From Onthophagus taurus (lineage: Eukaryota > Arthropoda > Insecta > Coleoptera > Scarabaeidae), in NCBI RefSeq assembly GCF_036711975.1, contig NC_091967.1:10230001-10294000 (forward strand): a stretch of DNA of 64,000 bases, given 5' to 3'. Shown one piece after another: positions 39,420 to 51,192 of the stretch. The translations under genes and the position numbers were made by a program. The notes under the pieces were generated by a model. That model made no database searches and was not told the DNA's origin. It saw only the letters and a program-made list of their open reading frames with translations. The first letter of the stretch is position 1, and the number at the start of each line of letters is the position of its first letter.

Positions 39420-39810
39420 TGGATGTCTAAATGGCTGAAGGACCAAGAGGGGGATTTCCTCTTTGCTCCTCGCTTTGCTAAAACTGAAGAATATATTGAA
39501 AACAGTAAAGAGCAATATTTCTAAAACTAGAAGACTTGAAGTCTTCAATAGGAAGTTCCTTCGGCAAGATCATCGGCAAATGGATACATTAAATTGTTGA
39601 TTTGATTGCTGAAATGAATGCCTCAAGGTCTCAAGAGAGACACTTCGGCCAAAACACTGAAGGTGGTAAAAACACCATGAGGTTGGAAAAGATGAACTCT
39701 AAGCTGCTGACCTTCAGAACAAAGACTTGTGCAGCCAAGAGGAATTGTCAGAGAAGAAATCGGCCGCTCTAAACAAGATAAAGGATTCGAAAATACGGTA
39801 CGCCTTGGTT
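39420..39810 (+). pseudogene. decayed coding-like stretch, unrecognised
   Basis: This stretch has codon-like, purine-rich, GC-balanced composition unlike the AT-rich flanks. Partial frames read MSKWLKDQEGDFLFAPRFAK from about 39432 and ADLQNKDLCSQEELSEKKSA from about 39707. They are separated by stops and frameshifts and do not lie in one frame. The second piece looks like charged helical or coiled-coil sequence. I do not recognise the parent protein. It may be a processed pseudogene or a transposon-borne fragment. Confidence 0.35.
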
Positions 39811-39819
39811 GTATATTGC

Positions 39820-42733
39820 ATCTTAAGTGACATTCATTGTAAATAAAATCATATTTCGGAGAATATGTTTTTGCTTTTATAACTCCGTGCGAGTTATAAA
39901 ATATTTCTTATGAGTCTTTAATAATACTGAAAAATACAATAATAAATAAATGGGTTAATGTTTAAAATATCGGTCAAGTCCCTAAAACTACCCTCTTAAG
40001 AACGTAACACGTCACAACCAGGAACATAAATTCAGAACATAAACTCTAAACGTGACCTGGTAATACATACGCCTCTTCACCCCCACGGGGAAACTGCCAC
40101 CAGTAGCGCCATTCCGGCGACCAACTAACCCACTTTAACACCCCCGCAATTTTACCCCCTTTTCCAGGGTTGACGTCAGCAACGCCCTGACCTCGACATA
40201 CATTCAACGTCCGTGAATTTTATTCATTCGCTTATAAATCGATATTTTACAGTTCTGCGCTTTTAAGACTAACAAAAAAATTTTTAAATAAATACATAAT
40301 ACATAAAAGTTTTATTAAGAATCTACTAAACGCACAATTTTGATCTGTCAGATCTTGTTTGTACAAAGTCTTGCTATAAACGTGGTACAAAGAAGGAAGG
40401 TAAACGACGACGACAGCGTCTGGTAAATGTGAATCTGTACCCCACGGAATGCTCCGCCGGAAAAAAGACGATGTATGTATTTCTAGTGCATCAAAGATCT
40501 ATTTTAGGCACGGAACTTGGCATCCTCGGTTTTATCGCCGTCGTCTCTAAAACCTTGAGGCTGCTGGTTCGTTCATATTCGCGCCGTTTGTAGTTTGTAC
40601 TCTTTGCGAGAACCACAGCCGTGTTGCGAGAGAACCCGCAACGCCCGGCGTTTCTTCTTTCGACACAACACAATGCTTCTCACGAAATTTTAAGGTTGGG
40701 TAACGAGGCGATGTGAATTATAGCGGGCATTTAATGACCCGTAGCTGTGGAGCTATAAATTTCTGTAATTTTTTTATTCTTAACGACCATGAATGCCGTT
40801 TATGATTAGAGGAATGGTTTGCAGAACTGTTATGACTGCAAAAAAAAGGAAAAGGATGAGAATTTGTAATGTAAACGTGTCGGTTTAACGACATCCGAAA
40901 AAGTAAACATCCCTTTTAATATTTTCTTTTAGTTAAAAATGAAAACAATCACTTCATTCTTAAATCTAACAAATATTTTACAGTGTTAATGTTAAAAATA
41001 CGATGTTTATAAATTTTTTGTTGAGTATTTGGAATCGTACATACATAGTTGGGTGGTCGCCTTGAGACCAAAAATAACGACTGCACTTACAGACAAAGGG
41101 CCAGTCGCTCGTTTTGTCACCGCCTTTTGGGTGCAACGGCACCGTCACTCAAAAGAACATCTCCCTGAATTCCATATACACATGTTTTGGTGAAAACTTT
41201 TCTTGTATTTTCCTTTTCCTGCGTGTACGTTCATATTTCTTTTAACACATCCGACATCGTACAAAGACATCTTGTGAGAACCGTAAAAGAAATAAATGAT
41301 TCGCAAAAATACTAAAACCGTTCATTTAACCATGAACTCGATTTTTGGTAACAATTTGTATTCATTTCCACCTCTAAGAAATAATGGACAAAAGTGTTAT
41401 TAGAATTCACCTACTAAATTTTAGTACGCGTTAAAGAATTATTTTATAAAAACATTCAACGAGGTGATAATTTAAATATTAACATCGTGAGAAATGAGGT
41501 CAGCTCAGTGACATTGGCACACATTTTACGTACAAAAACTATCGCAGTATTTCAACCAAGGACTTACAGTCTGCTACAGCTTTTTCGGGTCAAACGCAAT
41601 GAAAATAAATATTTTTAAAATTACCAAAATAAACTTTAAATGTCATCTGTAAAATTATTTTTAATGTTTATTTCTATCATAAAGTTATCCATTATAAAGT
41701 AATTAATTAATAATATACTAGTTATTCGATTAACAAGATTCAATATAAAAATTTTTTTTAGAGATAAATGATTAATACTTGTACATCATCTTAATTAATT
41801 CCATGTTGAAATCGCACCAACATCCGCCGATTATCATTAAGAAAAAGACAATGAGTGCGCGCACCTGGCCAACATACAGACATAGAATTACACAACGCAT
41901 TTTCGTTTTCAAGTTTAAATGTTACTGCGACAGGTTGAATATACGTATGGTGTGTATGTCTTCTAATGCGTACAATTTCAATTACATAGTTTGCCTTTGT
42001 ATGCGTCTATGGAAGCGGTTGCAATATACTAGTAATTAATGTAATAAATACTTCATGTCGAGCGACCAAGGAAATTATGCTGGCGATCGCGAACGATACG
42101 GCACGATCTACAGTAACTAAATGCACTTAATAAACATCACTGACCTAATTGCCGCACGGCAATTAACGTCGATAGCTGCAATGAAAGTAACGACTGTTTA
42201 TCAATGAAAATCCGAAAAATACATGCTGGAATGAAGTAATATATCTTGTCGGTATTACTTAATTCTTTCCCTTTTTGTAGAAATGGTGAAATACATTGTA
42301 GGGTATCGAGATAATAATAATAAGTGTATTTTTTGCATGCCATGAAAGTAGGTTCTAATGTTTGGTTATCGATAGTCCTAGTTTTGCAAATATATAATGT
42401 TCGTGCTAGATCATCTGGTGTTTCATTGCCGTTGATATCTTCTATCAGGGAATGTCTTTATATGACCCAGTGCGATTACTGCTATATGATATAGTAGTAT
42501 ATTAAAATAATAATCTTGCATTAATAGCCTCCTATTCCAAAATGTCTTTTTTCACTGTATGAGGTTTCTGGATGCACATCATATTGATTCGTTCTTCTTT
42601 GCTATCTGTAGTAATTTTGACATCCTCATGTCATTCTTACATAAGTAAGTTCTGTATATGTCATGATCACTCTTCTGTGCGTCATCGTGAATTCGCCTTC
42701 GTATTTTTGCACTATGATAATATGCATATTTAC
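39820..42733. other. ftz-f1 intron 1, no gene seen
   Basis: Non-coding. It contains a palindromic CRE at 40171-40178 and a TGAGGTCAGCTCAGTGACATT block near 41495 that echoes the DR2-type motifs elsewhere. Otherwise AT-rich without features I can support. Confidence 0.45.
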
Positions 42734-42752
42734 ATATATATATATATATAAT
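42734..42752. repeat. (AT)n microsatellite
   Basis: About nine AT dinucleotides in a row. Confidence 0.9.
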
Positions 42753-44494
42753 ACTTGAAACATCAGAAACTATATGGATAAGACTGCAAGTAGCTTCAAA
42801 TGCCCAGATAATACTGCCAACACAAAAGGAAACAGAAATGTCAAATCGTTGTTACAATCTTCACAGTTTACCCAGATTCTGGAATGTTATGGATGTAACT
42901 GTATAAAGGCATAACGACTTATTTAGTGTGTCTGACTTTAAGTTACTGGCTGGAATGAGATGGAATTAGTACATCAATAGCACTTGATACTCAATAAGTA
43001 TCACATTATAACTCGGTGACAAAAATTCCCATTGAAAAACTGATTTTCGATTAGACCGTTTTTAACCATTATTATTAAATAATAATGTTAGAAAATAGTA
43101 AAGAAATAACAAAAACTGTTATTTCCTCACAGGATAATTAAATTTAAAATGATAAACTAAGACCGGAAACAGTTTCACGTCATTCTTTAAACAACGCGAT
43201 ATACATTACTGTACTAAATAACTAATAAAGGAACAATTCGCTTGTTGTTCACTGAATATTTTATACATCTTGTTTTAGTAACATTCATTTATAAATTATT
43301 ATTAAAAATCGTTAAATTATTTTTCAGTTTTTGTTCGTTTTTAAAATAAAGATTATTGCCGCTACATCGAGAAAAAATATGAATATGTAAAACTAGATGT
43401 GTATAATTACCAATGTCCCAGAGTTATTTTGATCGTTAATTACCAACGAACCTGGCCCAAGAATATCAATACGTGCGCCAAATTATTTCAATTGCCTACA
43501 CGTGGAGGCACAGCGTAAACAACCACGCAAACTCGACTCGTACGATACACATCGACGTTTATCGACGATAGATTTTGCGGGAGGCGTGATCGACTACAAT
43601 ACATTATGGCTCTTCTTATCGCGTAAACTGTTATAATTATCAAAACACGCGTTTGCGCCAATTGTTGTTTGGTGAATGTATTTAATCCACAAAAAATGAA
43701 ATTATCTTTCTATTATAAAACAAATTAGATAACTTTTAAAATGTTTACTTAAAATATTTGTAGCTTTAATTTTTACATTTATCGAAGTCAAATAAATTTA
43801 GCAAGAGGACTGTAAAAGTGGCCTTAAATCTGCTCCAATAATCATTGTCCTGTTATAGATTCTTATTCTGTATCCGATATGTTCTGTTCACTAGACGAAT
43901 GTTCCGGATCCTCTTCGATTTCTTCCTCTGCTATCTTTCGCAAACACGTTCATAATTTGGCTTAATTATGTTGTTACTTTTTATATGTAACCATTGCATA
44001 TTAACATAATTTAAGGAGGGTGAGTGATATTTAGGTGAGTAAGATTAAGTGCTTTAGGTAGGGTTGCCATCCGTCCAAATATATACAATTTTGTACTGAT
44101 TTTGCAAAATACTGTTATGAGCCTGGTTCAAGTACTGAAGTAATGCTGTCTGTTTTTTCCAAGGCAGATGTTAGGCAGCACATTTCTACGAAGAATCATA
44201 CAAATAGAATCGCGGTAACATCGACATCAAAGCATTTTTCTCCATTAATATATAAAGAAGATACTCAGGATGAACTGCTTGTTGCTGCTGCAGAACTAAC
44301 AACAGTTAGTTAATCCTTCAGTTCTCTTGACTGTACCATAAAACTGAATGCCGCAATGTATCGTGTGTCCAAAGTCGCCCCAATGCAGTCTACAGCCAAG
44401 ACCAAAGCTACAGCGATTGCCACAAATATTTTCGCACCACATTCCGTGTCTGAACTAGATAAGTCAGTTAAATCACCATATTTTCTCCGATGTA

Positions 44495-46124
44495 CAGGGT
44501 GGGCAAATTTGGGTGTTATTATAGGCTATCTCAGAAACTATAAGAGATACGAAAAAAGTAGGTGCCATGTTCCGTTCTCTTTTTTTGAGACTAATTCAAT
44601 CCCGCAAACATCAAACCTCTATCTTCTTTTGTTGTTAAGTTATAGCCAAAAAGTCAAATTTTCGTGATTTCAAAAAATGCTCATATTTCGTTTATTTTTC
44701 AAATTATAGGAATGGGGTTGATACGTTCTTAAGACACTTTTTTAAGTGGAATATACTGCCGTTGAAAAGTTTTAAATATACTTGATGATTTTTGAGATAC
44801 AACACAAAGTTGTGTTTTTTTAAATACAAACTATACTTGATTATGATGTTAAAGAAAAGAGCATATTTTTAGCTTTCCAATGATGTATCGCATGTATGGT
44901 GTATTTGCAGAAAATAAGCGTTAATTTTCAATTCGAAAGTAGTAAGCGCTAATGTTCAAAATTTTGATTATAGTAGGCGGATCCGGACAATAAATACTAC
45001 CTAGTGGCTATAATATATGGTTTTGCACGAATATGACAGAATAAAGTTGGTTTTGTACCATTATTCAGAATAAGTTGGTTTTGTACCAACGAATAAAAAC
45101 TTTGAATAGTTAATTTAAATTTATCAGCATCTTATTCCTGACTTTGTTCACTAATAAAAAATAATTAGCATTTAAAGTTTGTTTATTAAAAATACAAGAA
45201 ATGTATTAATTAAGAATAATTAAATATGGACAACTTCAGGAACTAAAGAGTCATAAACTGTCATCTTCTTCTACTCAACTTACTGGTTGTAAGATTAGAA
45301 CAATGATAACTGATCGGTATCAATGAATGAAATCTTCGGTAGTATTTTCCCAGTTTTCCCCAAACATAAGATGTAGAAGTTTTTTGATATCAGCAATCTT
45401 TTCTTTTGAAATTGGGTGAGATAGAGGAAAATTAGGAATCATAAACTGGGAGCGGACTTTCCATTGAAACACCGTTTGAATGGGGATATGAAGACTTATT
45501 ATCATCTTCAAACCGGACTCCAATATATTCTATATTTAATTTTATCGTTTTATTTAAAGATAATGCGGAAAATTCATGAATGAAATGACAAGTAAACTCA
45601 CGTTGCTATAGTAACTAAGTAGTATTTAGCGTTTTCCTCGCCTACTATAATTAAAAATTTGAATTTTAATCTTTAATATTTTAAAAATTGAAAAATAACG
45701 CTTATTTTCCGCAGAAACATCATGCGTGCGATACATCATTGGAAAGCTAAAAATATGCTCTTTTAAGTAACATCATAATAAAGTATAGTTTGTATTTAAA
45801 AAAATACAACTTTATGTTATATCTCAAAAATTATCAGCTATGTTAAAAATGTTTCAACGGCAGTATATTCTACTCAAAAAAGTGTCTTAAGAATGTATTA
45901 AGCCCATTTCTCTAATTTCAAAAATAAACGAAATATGAGCATTTCTTAAAATCACTAAAATTTGACTTTTTGGCTATAACTTAAAAACAAAAGAAGATAG
46001 AGATTTGGTCTTTACGGGATTGGATTAGTCTTGGAAAAAGAGACCGGGACATGGTACCTACTTTTTTTGTATCTCTTATAGTTTCTAAGATAGCCTATAA
46101 TAACACCCAAATTTGCCCACCCTG
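44495..46124. mobile_element. DNA transposon with about 0.5-kb terminal inverted repeats
   Basis: The left end reads TA|CAGGGTGGGCAAATTTGG and the right end CCAAATTTGCCCACCCTG|TA, giving a TA target duplication as for Tc1/mariner-superfamily elements. The arms stay inverted-repeat matched for roughly 500 bp (left to about 45010, right from about 45604) at perhaps 85% identity by eye, including the block GCATATTTTTAGCTTTCCAA. The central 600 bp carries one short frame (45320-45523, minus). No DDE motif is visible, so the element is non-autonomous or a foldback derivative. It lies in ftz-f1 intron 1. Confidence 0.85.
45320..45523 (-). CDS. short ORF inside the long-inverted-repeat element, unrecognised
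   Basis: 67 codons starting MESGLKMIISLHIPI and ending ENWENTTEDFIH. The second half (HPISKEKIADIKKLLHL) resembles the closing segment of uncharacterised transposon-linked insect proteins that contain a 'PIS..K..D...L' block. That comparison is from memory and weak. It is probably the remnant of a larger passenger or transposase frame. Confidence 0.3.
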   Translation of the reverse strand: MESGLKMIISLHIPIQTVFQWKVRSQFMIPNFPLSHPISKEKIADIKKLLHLMFGENWENTTEDFIH

Positions 46125-47308
46125 TACATATCATTTCCGGACACCTGTAGAAGTATATCTATCTTATCGAAAATTTTCTGCTCTTTCTTATGATGTATAA
46201 TACGCGGTGTAGTCAACCTTTCAAATGGTGTATTTAGTTTTTCGCTATCTTTAATAATAAGGAAGAATTACGGGTAAAAGTTTGTTGCTGGGAGGTTTGT
46301 TGCCATCGTCGCATGGGTAAATAATTATATTAAATAATGTTTTACTTCATTTCTACACCCCCATCTCAGCGTGTTCAGACGAGGTCCAAGCTAGATATAG
46401 CAACCAATTAGGAGATTAATATGAGAGATAATTGATGAGTTTGATTAATTTATTTTTGTCAAAGCCAAGCTTTCCATTGAGTTTATAAAACACTTGTTAT
46501 GATCATAATGCTAAAAATATAAAACCCTATCTAATTGGTAGCTGGAAAAATTGGTGGTTAACATCGTATAGGTAGAGTCATAAACGTTTATCTAGAAAGG
46601 TTTTATTATTAAATAAAATATTTTGGTACAGATTGAGAGTTCGTATATAAGTAATCGAAGGTTAAATAACGTTGAACACGGAAGATCTAACATTCAGGGT
46701 TAAAATACTTATAGGTTAAAATTCAAGTCATTTATAGTGGCGGTAGGCAATGGCACGAAAGGACGCATGCGCACCCCCGGTCAATAATAAGAGTCGTGCC
46801 GTTCTGCTGCTGCTGCACCTGCACTTGAACTTGGCCTATAATAGATCGCGCTATTGCTTAGGGTAGCCTAGATGCACTAGAAATAGACCGGCAATGGGTC
46901 AAGGAATTCATAGCACATCATTTACCACCGATTGTAATCCGGTATTACAAGCGTCCACAATATTAGGGTTAGATTAAACTTCTACTTTCCCTCTTACTCT
47001 TTCGTCTCTTTCTCCTACTTCTTCGTCGACAGCAACCTAACCTACATCAACTCTCGCTTAAGGAAAAGTCACTACGTTGCCGTGTACTCGATTATAAAAG
47101 CAAAGAAGGGGAATTGAGAGCCGAAGAAGTGAAATGTTATTCCGTTTTCGATTTCGATATAATAAAAAAATTAAAAAAAAAAAAACAAGTGAATCATTTG
47201 ACAAGTTAGAAATTAAAAAAAAACAAGTCGTGTCGTCATTTGATTTTTTTTTGTTTATTTGATCTTTTCATAACCTATAAATGTTGGGTGACTTTTTTGT
47301 TTGGTTAC
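46125..47308. other. start of ftz-f1 intron 1
   Basis: Non-coding sequence immediately downstream (minus sense) of the alpha-type exon. 46740-46860 and 47000-47110 are less AT-rich, with CTGCTGCTGCTG near 46806, and may be regulatory. A long poly-A/T tract lies at 47160-47260. No splice-ready exon recognised. Confidence 0.45.
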
Positions 47309-47489
47309 CTGAGGTGGTAGTTTGAAAGGGTTGCACATCTAATTCGTCGACGTTTTCGTCGGTTGTAACCTCCAAATCGACGTCGTTCGTAACGATAGAG
47401 ACGAGAGGCGGCGAACCGTTTTGGTTATGGCTAGTAGATGCGGCAACAGAGCAGGGTACGCTCATCATACTCGTAGCCTCTTCGTGCAT
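47309..47489 (-). CDS. ftz-f1: probable alpha-type first coding exon of ftz-f1
   Basis: Encodes 60 residues plus one base. It starts MHEEATSMMSVPCSVAAS, followed by a Ser/Thr/Asp/Glu-rich disordered segment ending VQPFQTTTS. The ATG has an in-frame TAA two codons upstream. The exon ends TCAG|GTAACC, a standard donor in phase 1. Two acceptors in the zinc-finger exon fit that phase: CGACAG before 12505 (giving ...[22 protein letters not shown]) and CTAG near 12827 (keeping nearly all of the beta A/B region). No other coding exon is seen on this strand between here and 12836. Alternative N-terminal exons spliced to a shared zinc-finger exon are known for ftz-f1 in other insects. The assignment to ftz-f1 is inference, since it could be an exon of an unseen gene. 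Confidence 0.6.
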
Positions 47490-48355
47490 TGTTTATCCGT
47501 TTTTGCAGGTCGCGAACGCGATGATACTCGACTTAACTTTGTCCGCGAGCTTTACAAAAGCTCGAACCTTCGACCGCACCACTAATTTTTCACTATAACT
47601 TATCCCTTTTAAGCGAAAGAAAAATCGAACGTACTATAAATGTAGGTCTGTAGGCCACTTCGGTTACACTTTGCATCCAGACAGACATCACCATTCGATC
47701 AAATCAGCAACCGTATTCATAAATCTTACAGAGCAGGTTCTTAATTTTTAAATATCTCAAATTTTTGCCAAATATTTACATCAAACGTCATCAAAACTCC
47801 CCCTATTAATTATCATAACAGTTTTTTCATTTATAGCGAACGTTTGTCAGTCGTAACGTTCGAATAACTTTCACATTTTAAAGTAGGTCATCGGTAGCGG
47901 GACGTTTTATTAATGGCGTAACAATTATACAATCGAATCAGTGACACTTCGTGCTCATCATTACCCCAAATTATTTTTTTAAAAACACAAAATCAAACGA
48001 AAATAATTATCAAAATCAAACGATTACGGTTCTTCCTTTGACTCCACTGAATCGATTTAAAGCGCATGCGTCGACGTGATCATTTGAAAACGCCCGCCAT
48101 AAAAGTTCTAGGTCAAGATGAAGAACGAAAACGAAAGTTTTGAAAGTAAATAATGAGTAAAAATAAAATTGATTTAAAAAATTTATTGGCTTTATTTTTA
48201 ATATTAAATTGAATCACTATTTTAATTAGATTCTTAGGATTCAATTAATATCAACATACAATGAAACCGCATTTTGTATATCATCATAAAAATACATCAA
48301 AAAATTTATTTAAAAAAATATAAACCTCATCTAATCCTTCTTTATCGTATCAAAA
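47490..48355 (-). promoter_or_regulatory. upstream region of the alpha-type ftz-f1 exon
   Basis: Lies between the alpha-type start and the 3' end of the acyl-CoA dehydrogenase gene. It contains a perfect AAAGTAGGTCA at 47880-47890 and a TTCTAGGTCAAG at about 48106-48117. There is a CG-containing stretch at 47510-47560 next to the ATG. No TATA box was identified. Confidence 0.4.
47880..47890 (+). promoter_or_regulatory. HR3/E75-type element upstream of the alpha-type exon
   Basis: AAAGTAGGTCA, perfect WAWNTAGGTCA, about 390 bp upstream of the alpha-type ATG. Confidence 0.45.
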
Positions 48356-51192
48356 TTAACTCAATTGTTGTTTTGCTCTTCCAATAATTTCTCTGGACAC
48401 AATAAGTCTTTGAATTTGGGCTGTTCCTTCATAAATTTGGTAAATCTTAGCATCCCTCATTAATTTTTCGACAGGATATTCGCTGTTAAATCCGTTTCCT
48501 CCAAACACTTGGACTGCATCTGTGGCGCATTTATTCGCAACATCCGCGGCGTAACATTTAGCAATCGATGCTTGTAAGGTGTTTTTAATTCCATTATCAG
48601 TTTCCCAAGCAGCTTTTTGGTAGCTTAATCTCGCAGTATCAACTCCTATTGCCATGTCGGCTAAAAGAAACGAAACGGCTTGATGAGCTGCAATTGGGAC
48701 ACCAAATGTTTTACGTTCTAATGCGTAACGTGTTGCTTCATCTAAACAACGTCTTGCTAATCCTACAGCACCAGCAGCAACCTAAAATTTCAAATATTAA
48801 TAATTTTAGTTTTTTTTTGTTTTGGTTAGGTTTTACTGGAGGTCTGGTTTTATCGAAAGTCATCATAGCGATTTTAAATCCAGCACCTTCACCAATTAAA
48901 ATATTTTCTTCAGGGATTCTGACATCTTCAAAAGTAATTCCTCTTGTATCTGAAGCTCTTTGTCCCATGTTTATTTCCTGAAATTACATTTACATCATTA
49001 AAAAAATACATAAAGTAATTTTATGATTTTACTTTTCTGCCTGGATTAACACCTTCCCATTCCCTTTCTACAATAAATCCAGTAAAAGCGTTACTTGCGG
49101 GTGCTTTTGGATCTGGATTTGTTCTTGCAAGAACAAAGTACCAATTAGCTACTCCACCATTAGTAATCCACATTTTTTGCCCATTTAAAATCCATTCTTT
49201 ACCTTTCTTCACTGCTTTCGTTTTGACACCATTTACATCTGAACCAGCTCCTGGTTCAGTTACACCATAAGCCTAAAAACAATTTTTTTTTTTGGTTACT
49301 TTTATGATTAATTTTATTTTGGTGTTTATATACAGCTACAATGGGTTCTTCTAACAGTCTTCCTAAATATTTCTTTTGTTGCTCTTTATTTCCAGCTAAA
49401 ACAACCGGAGTTTGCTGCAATAAAAGAAAGTTGTGATAATTTTATTAACTTTATCTTGATGTATTTACTCCTAATCCACTGGCTTCTAAAGCTGTCATAA
49501 TTCCTGTGCAACCATATCCTAATTCTTCAGCTACAAGACACCCATCAAAAACACTTCCTTCCATACCACCTAAAAATATATATATAACTATGTATCAAAA
49601 GATCAAAGAGAAGAGGAGAGATTATTAGTTAGATTAAGGAGGGATGAAGAAGAAATCAAGAGAATGAAGAAAAAGGAAGATCTTGAAGCATGGGGAACAG
49701 AAAGAATTATGCAAGCAAAGCAAGGTCACTCTTAAGGAAGGCCATTACTACAGTCGGATTCTGAAGGAGAAGGGAAAAGGTTTTAATCCTACTAAAGAAG
49801 AATATTCGACATTACTCGGCCGCGCAATACCTATAGGTCGGGTGTCTATTGGCAGATTTCCTCTATAATTATAAAAAAGGCTGGGTTCGGCTGGGCTAGG
49901 TTGGGTTAGATTATTAGGCAAAGGTGTGGTTTGAGTTAGGTTGGTTCGGATTTGCGGACTGGATAGATAGAAAATGGGGTGAGACAGGCTTCTATTTAAC
50001 GCAAGCTCTGACAGGACATGGAAACTTTAAGATGTATCTTCATAAGTACGATTTGAATTGTATGGCAATAAAACTATAGTGCGTTAATTAATAATTTTGT
50101 TGCAAGTATGCAACCAATATTACAGTATTTGTATTGCAATGCACGATTTGCGTATTTGGTTGCATACTTGATAAATGCATTGATGCATAATGATGACATG
50201 GGGAACGATAATTAATTAACACACTGTACATAAATGGGGTGTTAAATTAGCCATGACCATCTGATATCGATGTATGAATAGCTTCATCGAAAGACATTGT
50301 ATAATGGTGAAAAGCAGAAAATACTTAACAGGAAATAATCAAAATTTAAAAGTGAGATAACCGCCTCTCTATGTAACTTTCAGATGAAGTTTAGCTCAAA
50401 AGGAGGCAGATTAAAAGTATTGTTGGAACAAAATCTCTAGAATAGGATATCCAAAATTTAGTTATCATTAATTTTAGTACCCATTTAGCCATGGAAGCCT
50501 GCCAACTATAAATTTCTATCTATGAAATAAAATGACACATTTAATGATTCATTCAAATACATTCAATTCATACATAGATAGTTTTAAAGATATGAATAAT
50601 AAAACGTCTTTTCCAAAAGACAGGGTATTGCATAACAACTTAGATTAGTACACTGGCATTATTTGCAAATAGCAAACATGGAAATGAATCAGAAATTGCA
50701 TCATAACCTAAGCAGTAAAGATTAGACCAATTCTTCATCATCCACAAACCCTAAAGACAAAATCAAACTTTTAATAAATTAATAACATACCAACATGAGC
50801 TGGAATATGATTATTTGTTAAACCTAATGCCCATGCTTTCTTAATAATTTCCCATGGATATTTTCCAGTGCGATCATGTTCAGCTGCAACAGGAATAATT
50901 TCCTCGCGTACAAATTTCCTTGCTAACTCTTGGATCTCTTTTTGAGTGTCATTAAGTTCTAAAAATAAAGCGAGATAAAATTAGTATTATAACTGCATCA
51001 TATATCGAGAAATGTCCTTTTTACCAAAATTAAATCCGTTGGGGTATTTTCCAGCCGAGCATGCTAAAGGAGTCTTCGAAAAATGTCTTACAGACTGTTT
51101 AAAAACTGTCAATTTGCTAACCTAAAAGTTGGCGTGAATTGAAACAAAAAATTAATTGCAATAATTTTCTATTAAGTTACCTGGCGAAACAT
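48356..51192 (-). CDS. Acadm: medium-chain acyl-CoA dehydrogenase, mitochondrial
   Basis: FAD enzyme of mitochondrial beta-oxidation that introduces the trans-2 double bond in C6-C12 acyl-CoAs. Eight exons read through in frame: 51192-51181, 51121-51025, 50958-50791, 49569-49469, 49414-49334, 49272-49033, 48977-48837, 48781-48356. All have GT-AG ends. The total of 421 residues equals human MCAD. The N-terminus [20 protein letters not shown] is basic and fits a mitochondrial presequence. Then come the helical N-domain ([20 protein letters not shown]), the beta-domain ([22 protein letters not shown]) and the C-domain ending [20 protein letters not shown], where the Glu of YEGT is the catalytic base. 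The stop codon is at 48356-48358. Intron 3 (about 1.2 kb) carries transposon-like insertions; the other introns are mostly 60-180 bp. No defect seen. Confidence 0.97.
49570..50790. other. large third intron of the acyl-CoA dehydrogenase gene
   Basis: Much longer than the other introns of this gene. It holds a short frame at 49683-49868 (+) that I do not recognise, a GGTTGGGTTAG-type simple-repeat tract at 49870-49950, and a miniature inverted-repeat element at 50075-50228. It is best explained as accumulated insertions. Confidence 0.6.
50075..50228. mobile_element. mariner-type MITE
   Basis: The ends TATAGTGCGTTAATTAAT and ATTAATTAACACACTGTA form an imperfect inverted repeat with terminal TA. 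Inside is a second perfect 14-bp inverted pair, CAAGTATGCAACCA and TGGTTGCATACTTG. It is about 154 bp with no coding capacity. The CAGTG-type ends fit a Tc1/mariner derivative. Confidence 0.75.
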
